Part shown: positions 1 to 4,284 of the stretch, piece by piece
Position numbering within the stretch: position 1 is the first letter of the stretch
Layout: the number at the start of each line of letters is the position of its first letter
NCBI GenBank assembly: GCA_018901315.1
Contig: JAHIFA010000143.1
Span: 1-7,921 of the forward strand
DNA length: 7,921 bases
Direction of reading: 5' to 3'
Source: Nanobdellota archaeon
Lineage (GTDB): Archaea; Nanobdellota; Nanobdellia; Woesearchaeales; CG1-02-33-12
Translations under genes and position numbers: made by a program
The notes under the pieces: model-generated
What the model was told of the DNA's origin: nothing
The model's input: only the letters and a program-made list of their open reading frames with translations
Databases searched by the model: none

Positions 1-361
1 AGTTTAGGTTGCAGCTTGTAATTGGCCTAATATCAATAATTGAGGTATTTCTATCAACAATTCCAAAGCTGTTATAGCCAATTAATGGAATTCCAGAATT
101 TTTATGAATATATATTGTTTTCTTACCAGATATAGTGTTTTTAAGGTCTTTAAATCCCTCAGCCAGCAGGCTATTAAATTTTCTTTCAGCTCTTTTTTCA
201 GGTGTTTTTTCAAAGATAATAGAATTATCCTTTATCTTAAAATCTCCTAGTTTAGCCAATAGCTTGTTATCTAGATAAAAGTAGAATATTTTAAGGAAAT
301 TAACCCTTGTTTTATTGCCCTCTTGCTTGAATGAAAGGGTTTTAAAGCTTAGCTCTGCCAT
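1..361 (-). CDS. Radical SAM protein, N-terminal part (archaeal COG2100-like), cut by window edge
   Basis: The 120 visible codons start at the ATG complementary to 359-361 and run off the left edge without a stop. Near residues 91-120 the protein reads IPLIGYNSFGIVDR, then DIRPITSCNLN. The next codon begins with T, as a cysteine codon would. This matches the lead-in of archaeal radical SAM oxidoreductases, in which a phrase like PLIGxxxFGxxDRGT is followed by the CNLxCxxC cluster-binding motif. Such enzymes bind a [4Fe-4S] cluster and cleave S-adenosylmethionine to start radical chemistry; the substrate of this group is unknown to me. Residues 1-85 form a lysine-rich N-terminal extension. The gene is divergent from GINS and probably leaderless, since the shared TATA element lies about 27 bp upstream of its ATG. 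Radical SAM membership is inferred, because only the first cysteine of the motif is inside the window. Confidence 0.72.
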   Translation of the reverse strand, partial: MAELSFKTLSFKQEGNKTRVNFLKIFYFYLDNKLLAKLGDFKIKDNSIIFEKTPEKRAERKFNSLLAEGFKDLKNTISGKKTIYIHKNSGIPLIGYNSFGIVDRNTSIIDIRPITSCNLN

Positions 362-377
362 TTCTAATGGTGTTTTT

Positions 378-399
378 CCAAAACTTTAAATAGTTTTAG
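378..399. promoter_or_regulatory. Shared, nearly symmetric TATA/BRE element between radical SAM and GINS genes
   Basis: The 61 bp between the two divergent ATGs contain one clear TATA-like core. It reads CTTTAAATAG on the plus strand and CTATTTAAAG on the minus strand. The 8-mers flanking it are inverted near-copies: CCAAAACT at 378-385, and CTAAAACT on the minus strand at 399-392. They sit where TFB would contact the BRE on each side. The centre (388.5) is about 27 bp from the minus-strand ATG and 34 bp from the GINS ATG, which suits archaeal transcription starts in both directions. Use in both directions is inferred from spacing. Confidence 0.6.
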
Positions 400-422
400 T
401 TACTTATAGGGATTTGGGGAAT

Positions 423-1118
423 ATGGCAGAAAAGGAAATAAACATCACTTATGAGACTCTTTTTGATTTGCTGAGAAGAGAGAAAAACAGGGCAGAGCTG
501 CAAAAGTTAAGTGACACTTTTTTTGAGGATGTAGATATTTATATTAAAGAAAAACATGCTATTCTTAAAGACCAGCAGATGAAGATAGGCATGTCTGCAA
601 TAGCTGAAAAAGAAAAGACTTCAAAGCAGATTGAAAACATAAACAACATGTTAAAAGGTCTTCTTGAAAGAAGACAACAAAAGATAATTGATATGGCTAT
701 AGTTAAATCAAGAACATTGTCTGACACAACTGATTATTCTGCCTTGCTTAAAGAAGAGCAGGAAATGTTTAATGAATTAGTTGAATTATTAAACAGATCT
801 AAGAAAAAACTTTTATTGCATTTGATAACTAAACCAGAGTTTATAGAACCTAAATATGAAGAAAATGAATCAAAAGAGTTGGAAACTACAGAAGAAGCAG
901 GAAGCATAAGCAAAACAGAAGAAACAAAGCCTAAAATTAAAGAAGCAGAGGAGACGGAAAAAACAAGACTAATCAGATTTATTTATTCTGTTCCAAAATT
1001 TCTTGGCCATCATCTGGATGTTTATGGCCCGTTTGAAGAGGATGATACAGCCAATCTGCCAGAAGAAATAGCTGATATTCTTATAAAGAAAGGCAGGGCT
1101 GAAGAAATAAAAAAATAA
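423..1118 (+). CDS. GINS replication complex subunit (Gins51/Gins15 type)
   Basis: This encodes a subunit of the archaeal GINS complex, which bridges the MCM helicase and GAN/Cdc45-like nuclease in the replisome. I chose the ATG at 423 (231 aa) over the in-frame TTG at 414, because the upstream TATA element puts the transcription start near 414-415 and family members begin close to this point. Residues 1 to about 135 form the helical A domain, beginning with the family-typical phrase ITYETLFDLLRREK. Residues 142-181 are an acidic, low-complexity, probably disordered linker rich in E, K, T and S. Residues 182-231 are the small B domain, with VPKFLG, YGPFEEDD and NLPEEIADILIKKGRAE. The order A then B identifies the Gins51 class rather than Gins23. 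L44e follows after 51 bp with its own TATA box. No second GINS paralogue is in the window. Confidence 0.93.
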   Translation: MAEKEINITYETLFDLLRREKNRAELQKLSDTFFEDVDIYIKEKHAILKDQQMKIGMSAIAEKEKTSKQIENINNMLKGLLERRQQKIIDMAIVKSRTLSDTTDYSALLKEEQEMFNELVELLNRSKKKLLLHLITKPEFIEPKYEENESKELETTEEAGSISKTEETKPKIKEAEETEKTRLIRFIYSVPKFLGHHLDVYGPFEEDDTANLPEEIADILIKKGRAEEIKK

Positions 1119-1132
1119 AGATTTAAATATAA
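1118..1132 (+). promoter_or_regulatory. BRE/TATA box of the L44e gene
   Basis: AAGATTTAAATATAA starts at the last base of the GINS stop codon. A start site about 25 bp downstream of the box centre would fall near 1152 and give a leader of roughly 17 nt before the L44e ATG at 1170. The 13-mer AAGATTTAAATAT differs at one base from the box in front of S27e (1493-1505). Confidence 0.6.
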
Positions 1133-1169
1133 CCTGCTTTTCCTACGAATATTAAATAAGTATTTTAAG

Positions 1170-1478
1170 ATGAAAATCCCAAAAATAGTCAAAAGGTATT
1201 GCCCATACTGCAGAAAACACACTGAGCATAAGGTTTCTCAGACAAAGAAAAAAAGCCCAAGCTCTCTTAAAAAGGGCTCTAAGTACAGGGCAAGAAAGAG
1301 AGGCTTAGCCAGGGGCACAGGCAACCTTGGAAGGTATTCAAAGCCAGCTATTTCAAAGTTTAAGATGAGTGGCAAGAAAACAACAAAGAAAACTGATTTT
1401 AGGTATCAGTGCAGTGTATGCAAGAAAACCCACACGCAAAGGCAGGGCATTAGGGCAAAAAGGGTTGAGTTTGTATAA
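1170..1478 (+). CDS. rpl44e: Large-subunit ribosomal protein eL42 (L44e)
   Basis: This is a small, basic, zinc-binding protein of the large ribosomal subunit, located near the E site and shared by archaea and eukaryotes. The 102 residues begin MKIPKIVKRYCPYCRKHTEH. Two zinc knuckles are visible: C11-P-Y-C14 near the N-terminus and C81-S-V-C84 near the C-terminus. The central stretch is rich in Lys, Arg and Gly (RARKRGLARGTGNLGRYSKP at about 40-59) and includes the KKTDFRYQC lead-in typical of the family. Length and layout agree with archaeal homologues of 92-100 residues. It has its own TATA box and is followed by a T7 tract, so it may form a single-gene unit inside the L44e-S27e-aIF2-alpha-Nop10 cluster. 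I see nothing damaged. Confidence 0.97.
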   Translation: MKIPKIVKRYCPYCRKHTEHKVSQTKKKSPSSLKKGSKYRARKRGLARGTGNLGRYSKPAISKFKMSGKKTTKKTDFRYQCSVCKKTHTQRQGIRAKRVEFV

Positions 1479-1482
1479 ATTC

Positions 1483-1489
1483 TTTTTTT
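1483..1489 (+). terminator. T7 tract after L44e, candidate terminator
   Basis: Seven consecutive T residues lie 4 bp after the L44e stop and 3 bp before the BRE/TATA box of S27e. Archaeal RNA polymerase can stop at T-rich tracts without a hairpin, and none is visible. Termination is probably partial. Confidence 0.45.
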
Positions 1490-1492
1490 AAC

Positions 1493-1506
1493 AAGATTTA
1501 TATATT
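1493..1506 (+). promoter_or_regulatory. BRE/TATA box of the S27e-aIF2-alpha-Nop10 unit
   Basis: AAGATTTATATATT lies 42-55 bp upstream of the S27e ATG. A start about 26 bp past the box centre would fall near 1528. That leaves about 20 nt of leader carrying the Shine-Dalgarno site. The near identity to the L44e box suggests matched expression of the two ribosomal proteins. Confidence 0.65.
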
Positions 1507-1534
1507 ATCAGCAATTTCTTTTACCAAATTATTA

Positions 1535-1541
1535 AAGGTGA
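1535..1541 (+). promoter_or_regulatory. Shine-Dalgarno site that fixes the S27e start
   Basis: AAGGTGAT spans this site, complementary to the 3' end of 16S rRNA, and ends 6 nt before the ATG at 1548. An out-of-frame ATG at 1541 overlaps the site itself and is therefore not the start. Confidence 0.65.
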
Positions 1542-1547
1542 TGTTTT

Positions 1548-1733
1548 ATGTCAGAACTTAAAGAACCAAAATCAAAGTTTATTAAGGTAAGATGCCCAAA
1601 GTGCAAGAATGAGCAGATAATATTTGGAAAATCATCCTCAACTGTGAAATGTCTTGTCTGCGGTAAGGTATTGGCAGAGCCAGTTGGTGGAAAAGCAAGG
1701 ATAAAATCAAGAATATTAGAGGTTCTTGAATAA
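1548..1733 (+). CDS. rps27e: Small-subunit ribosomal protein eS27
   Basis: This is a zinc-ribbon protein of the small ribosomal subunit, 61 residues long as is usual in archaea. Two CxxC knuckles are present: C16-P-K-C19 and C35-L-V-C38. Family phrases are [20 protein letters not shown], then [19 protein letters not shown]. The start is set by the Shine-Dalgarno site 6 nt upstream. The gene is first in a tight unit with aIF2-alpha (6-bp gap) and Nop10 (4-bp overlap), an arrangement found across many archaea. It keeps all four cysteines, unlike some family members elsewhere. Confidence 0.97.
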   Translation: MSELKEPKSKFIKVRCPKCKNEQIIFGKSSSTVKCLVCGKVLAEPVGGKARIKSRILEVLE

Positions 1734-1739
1734 ACTAAA

Positions 1740-2513
1740 ATGCTGTTAAAAAAACAAGGATATCCAGAGGAATCTGAGATTGTTTTATGCACTGTCACCA
1801 GTGTAAGGTATAATTCTGTATTTGCCAACCTTAATGAGTATGATCATAGCGGGATGATACACATATCAGAAATCTCCCCTGGAAGGATAAGGAATATAAA
1901 TGATTATGTTAAGGAAGGCAAAGTTGTTATATGCAAGGTATTGAGAATAGACAAGGAAAGAGGATATATTGATTTATCATTGAGAAGGGTTAATGAAGGG
2001 CAGAGAAGAGCCAAAGTAAATGAAATCAAGAAAGAGCAAAAAGCAGAAAAAATTATTGAGTTTGTTGCAAAAAAGCTCAAAAAAGATGTAAAGGATATCT
2101 ATAAAGAGATTAGCGATAAGGTCTTCAAAAGATATGATTTGTTATACCCCTGTTTTGAAGATGTATCTGAAAAAAAGATTAACTTAGAAGAAATAGATAT
2201 TCCTAAGAAATTGGCTGAAGAACTAAAAGAGGTTATTAAACAAAAAATTAAACCTGTTGAGGTTAATATTAAGGGCAATATTAAACTAGTAAGTTATGCT
2301 TCTGATGGTGTTGAAATCATAAAAGATGCTATTAAAAGAGGGATGGATAAAAACATTAAGATATTATATGTTGGTGGCGGAAAATACAACATAAAAGTAA
2401 AAGCATCTGATTACAAGGCAGCTGAAAAAATACTCAAAGATTCTACTGAAGCAATAATTCAGTATGCTGAGAAGAATGATGTAAAGGCCTCTTTTGAGAG
2501 AGAGGAAAAATGA
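1740..2513 (+). CDS. Translation initiation factor aIF2, alpha subunit
   Basis: This is the alpha subunit of the heterotrimer that carries initiator Met-tRNA to the small ribosomal subunit. It has 257 residues, close to the usual archaeal length. Domain 1 (about 10-85) is an S1/OB fold with GMIHISEI, VKEGKVVICKVLRID and GYIDLSLRRVNE. A helical domain (about 90-170) follows, then a C-terminal alpha/beta domain (about 172-257) that binds the gamma subunit. Ser46 in SEISPGRIRNI aligns by context with regulatory Ser51 of eukaryotic eIF2-alpha (SELSRRRIRSI). The ATG lies 6 bp after the S27e stop. The nearest Shine-Dalgarno-like run, AGAGGTT at 1718-1724, is 15 nt away, so translation is probably coupled to S27e. 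Its TGA overlaps the Nop10 ATG in an ATGA junction. Confidence 0.96.
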   Translation: MLLKKQGYPEESEIVLCTVTSVRYNSVFANLNEYDHSGMIHISEISPGRIRNINDYVKEGKVVICKVLRIDKERGYIDLSLRRVNEGQRRAKVNEIKKEQKAEKIIEFVAKKLKKDVKDIYKEISDKVFKRYDLLYPCFEDVSEKKINLEEIDIPKKLAEELKEVIKQKIKPVEVNIKGNIKLVSYASDGVEIIKDAIKRGMDKNIKILYVGGGKYNIKVKASDYKAAEKILKDSTEAIIQYAEKNDVKASFEREEK

Positions 2514-2683
2514 AGCACATACTTAAATGCATGTCGTGTGGCGATTACACATTAAAAGAAAAATGTAAATGTGGCGGAAAGGCTGTAACTCCAAAGCCAG
2601 CAAAATACACTCCTGAAGACAAGTATGGTAAATATAGAAGGGAAGCAAAAAAAGATAATCTTATCAAAAAAGGATTTTTGTAA
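2510..2683 (+). CDS. nop10: H/ACA ribonucleoprotein protein Nop10
   Basis: Nop10 is a core protein of H/ACA guide particles, where it binds the Cbf5 pseudouridine synthase in rRNA modification. The 57-residue frame starts MKHILKCMSCGDYTLKEK. Cysteines C7 and C10 form a normal CxxC knuckle; the second pair is C19-K-C21, one residue shorter than the CPxC seen in most archaeal homologues. The C-terminal half has AKYTPEDKYGKYRREAKK, the conserved segment that contacts Cbf5. The gene overlaps the aIF2-alpha stop by 4 bp, which fits translational coupling and the standard archaeal order. Its TAA is followed directly by the stop codon of the convergent phosphoribosyltransferase, with no base between them. 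The identification is firm despite the small size. Confidence 0.95.
   Translation: MKHILKCMSCGDYTLKEKCKCGGKAVTPKPAKYTPEDKYGKYRREAKKDNLIKKGFL
2647..2671 (-). terminator. Paired T-tracts inside nop10, candidate terminator for the phosphoribosyltransferase
   Basis: Read on the minus strand, the Lys-rich end of nop10 gives T6 (2671-2666), then the self-complementary GATAAGATTATC, then T7 (2653-2647). The runs begin 13 and 31 nt past the phosphoribosyltransferase stop. There is no non-coding room for a terminator, so one inside nop10 is expected. The hairpin has only five A/T-rich pairs, so the T-tracts are the likelier signal. Confidence 0.45.
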
Positions 2684-3352
2684 TTAAACATCAAAACCTT
2701 GTTCAAGGAGCCTTAACTTAATCTTTTCATATTTTTCTTTATCACAATTTTTCTTGATTTTTGAAATATCAAGTTCAATTGATTTTGCAACATCAAGGCC
2801 ATAATGCTTTATAATTTCTTCTTTGTTTAGTCCAACAAGCTCGTGGCTGTTATAATGGGTCCATACCTTTTTAGGAGGAGAGTTTATAATATACTTGACT
2901 GCATAGAAATCTGGCTTTATCTTTGTCTCATCTTGGTTATATGTGTAAACCTTATAATCCCTGACAACAATCCTTATCTGGTCTCTTTTTACTTTTGTTT
3001 TGATCAAAATTTTGTTTACTATTGCACTAATTGTGTTGCCTGTATCAAACATATCTTCTGCAATAACTATCTTTTCATTAGGTTTTATGCTTGAGAGCGG
3101 TGGTGCCCATCCTTCTATATTAACAACTTTATTACGTTCATAAACATTATTATATGAGCTTACAATAACTGTTCCATATCTTACCTTAATACCAAGATAT
3201 TTGAAGTACTCACTCATAGGGTTTGCTACGTTAGAGCCTCCCCTCATTGAGGCATATATTATTGTTGGAATAAATCCTGCTTCAATAAGCTGCTTGGTAA
3301 GCTTAAAAGAATCATTTCTTACATCTTCTGCCTTAATAAAAATCTTCTCCAT
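2684..3352 (-). CDS. Purine-type phosphoribosyltransferase (COG2236-like)
   Basis: This 222-residue type I phosphoribosyltransferase should transfer ribose-5-phosphate from PRPP to a base, probably in purine salvage. The PRPP-binding loop is at residues 95-108, IVIAEDMFDTGNTI, with acidic E99-D100 and D103-T-G-N-T107. The earlier loop ASMRGGSNVANPMSEYF (34-50) holds R37-G-G, the pyrophosphate-contact position of xanthine/hypoxanthine-type members. VWTHYNSHE (163-171) is where related enzymes carry a W..FPWE-like base-binding segment, so the base cannot be assigned. A lysine-rich tail follows (about 185-222). The ATG is supported by a TATA box about 28 bp upstream, which makes the mRNA nearly leaderless. 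The gene lies opposite to its neighbours, between Nop10 and PAC2, two genes that are often adjacent in other archaea. Confidence 0.85.
   Translation of the reverse strand: MEKIFIKAEDVRNDSFKLTKQLIEAGFIPTIIYASMRGGSNVANPMSEYFKYLGIKVRYGTVIVSSYNNVYERNKVVNIEGWAPPLSSIKPNEKIVIAEDMFDTGNTISAIVNKILIKTKVKRDQIRIVVRDYKVYTYNQDETKIKPDFYAVKYIINSPPKKVWTHYNSHELVGLNKEEIIKHYGLDVAKSIELDISKIKKNCDKEKYEKIKLRLLEQGFDV
2732..2762 (+). terminator. Series of T5 tracts inside the phosphoribosyltransferase gene, candidate terminator for Nop10
   Basis: On the plus strand, T5 runs lie at 2732-2736, 2748-2752 and 2758-2762, about 50-80 nt beyond the nop10 stop. They arise from Lys codons on the other strand. Spaced T-tracts of this sort can end archaeal transcription, so they are the best candidate for stopping the S27e-Nop10 transcript. 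No hairpin is evident. Confidence 0.35.
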
Positions 3353-3375
3353 TTTTTTATAAAGATTTAATGATT

Positions 3376-3385
3376 ATTTATATTT
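3376..3385 (-). promoter_or_regulatory. TATA box of the phosphoribosyltransferase gene
   Basis: On the minus strand the sequence is AAATATAAAT, centred about 28 bp upstream of the ATG at 3352. Transcription would begin within a few bases of the start codon, giving a leaderless or almost leaderless mRNA. It shares the 92-bp divergent spacer with the PAC2 promoter. Confidence 0.5.
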
Positions 3386-3413
3386 TTCTATGATTAGTTT
3401 TATAAAACACAAG

Positions 3414-3422
3414 TTATATAAA
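3414..3422 (+). promoter_or_regulatory. TATA box of the PAC2 gene
   Basis: TTATATAAA is preceded by a purine-rich BRE-like ACACAAG. The box centre is about 27 bp upstream of the ATG at 3445, and no Shine-Dalgarno site precedes that ATG. A leaderless transcript is the simplest reading. Confidence 0.6.
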
Positions 3423-3444
3423 TTATTGCAACCTCCTTTTCGGG

Positions 3445-4239
3445 ATGGCCTGGGAAATAACAAAAACAGTTAAAAAAATACCAAAGCTTAGAAAACCAAT
3501 CTTAATAGAAGGGCTTCCAGGAATAGGCAATGTTGGGAAGGTGGCTGTTGATTTTATAATTGAGGAGCTAAAGGCAAAAAAGCTTTATGATATATTTTCT
3601 TATACATTCCCCCATTCTGTTTTTGTAAATGAAAAAAATCTTGTAAGCCTTCCTCAGATAAGCATTTATTACAAGCAGTTTAAGAACAAAAAAAATGATT
3701 TGCTGCTGCTTGCAGGCGATATCCAGCCAACTGATGAGATTGCATCTCACGAGTTTGTTGAGGTAATTCTTGATATTTTTGAAAAATTTAAGGGAAAAGA
3801 AATAATAACCCTTGGTGGAATAGGGTTAGCAACTGCTCCAAAAAAACCAAAGATATACTGCACTGGAAATTCAAAAGAAATTATAAAGAAGTACAAGAAT
3901 GGAACAAATCTGGATGACAAGCTTTATGGCGTTGTTGGCCCAATAATTGGCGTTTCTGGTCTCTTGTTAGGAATGGCAGAAAAAAGAAATATAAAAGCAA
4001 TATCATTATTGGCTGAAACCCTCGGACATCCACTTTATTTGGGTATAAAGGGAGCAAGAGAAATAATTAAGATATTAGACAAAAAATTAGAGTTAAAGGT
4101 TGATATTAAAAAACTTGAAAAAGAGATAGATGAAGCAGAGTCAGAAATGATGAAAATAACAAAAGGGCTTACAGATGTTTCAAAACAGACTGCATTGAAA
4201 AAGATAAAAAATAAGTTTGACCTAAGCTATATAGGATAA
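3445..4239 (+). CDS. PAC2-family proteasome assembly chaperone (COG2047, PbaA-like)
   Basis: Members of this archaeal family, including PbaA, resemble eukaryotic PAC2 and are linked to assembly of the 20S proteasome. The 264 residues contain the N-terminal signature PILIEGLPGIGNVGKVAVDF (18-37), then LVSLPQISIYY (66-76), LLLLAGDIQPTD (86-97), ITLGGIGLATAPKKPKIYCT (121-140), GPIIGVSGLLLGMAEKRNI (165-183), and ISLLAETLGHPLYLG (186-200). A charged, probably coiled-coil tail runs from about 210 to 257. The protein ends DLSYIG, reminiscent of the HbYX tails that dock on proteasome rings but not a strict match. In many archaea this gene directly follows Nop10; here the phosphoribosyltransferase separates them and PAC2 has its own promoter. 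Enolase follows after 45 bp. Confidence 0.92.
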   Translation: MAWEITKTVKKIPKLRKPILIEGLPGIGNVGKVAVDFIIEELKAKKLYDIFSYTFPHSVFVNEKNLVSLPQISIYYKQFKNKKNDLLLLAGDIQPTDEIASHEFVEVILDIFEKFKGKEIITLGGIGLATAPKKPKIYCTGNSKEIIKKYKNGTNLDDKLYGVVGPIIGVSGLLLGMAEKRNIKAISLLAETLGHPLYLGIKGAREIIKILDKKLELKVDIKKLEKEIDEAESEMMKITKGLTDVSKQTALKKIKNKFDLSYIG

Positions 4240-4240
4240 A

Positions 4241-4250
4241 TTATTTATAC
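4241..4250 (+). promoter_or_regulatory. Probable TATA box of the enolase-phosphoglycerate mutase operon
   Basis: TTATTTATAC lies just after the PAC2 stop. A start about 26 bp past its centre would fall near 4272, only a few bases before the Shine-Dalgarno site. Read-through from PAC2 is also possible, since no T-tract separates the genes. Confidence 0.4.
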
Positions 4251-4274
4251 TACTAAACATAATTCTTTAGAAAA

Positions 4275-4280
4275 GAGGTT
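4275..4280 (+). promoter_or_regulatory. Shine-Dalgarno site of enolase
   Basis: GAGGTT, with GAGG ending 6 nt before the ATG at 4285, is well placed for pairing with 16S rRNA. Unlike the upstream PAC2 gene, enolase appears to use leadered initiation. Confidence 0.6.
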
Positions 4281-4284
4281 TATC

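Noticed and set aside
414..422. TTG start nine bases upstream of the GINS ATG
   Set aside because: The expected transcription start is near 414-415, so the TTG would be at or before the mRNA 5' end. The ATG at 423 fits the family N-terminus.
1532..1828. Minus-strand open frame across S27e and the start of aIF2-alpha
   Set aside because: It runs antisense to two certain genes and covers their promoter and Shine-Dalgarno region; its protein has no recognisable motif.
2654..2665. GATAATCTTATC inverted repeat as a strong hairpin terminator
   Set aside because: It has only five A/T-rich pairs and a 2-nt loop, so it is unlikely to be stable alone. I kept the flanking T-tracts as the candidate signal instead.
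3431..3439. ACCTCCTTT resembles the 3' end of 16S rRNA (anti-Shine-Dalgarno)
   Set aside because: It lies between the PAC2 TATA box and the likely start site, is only nine bases long and has no rRNA sequence around it. Chance similarity is the simplest view.
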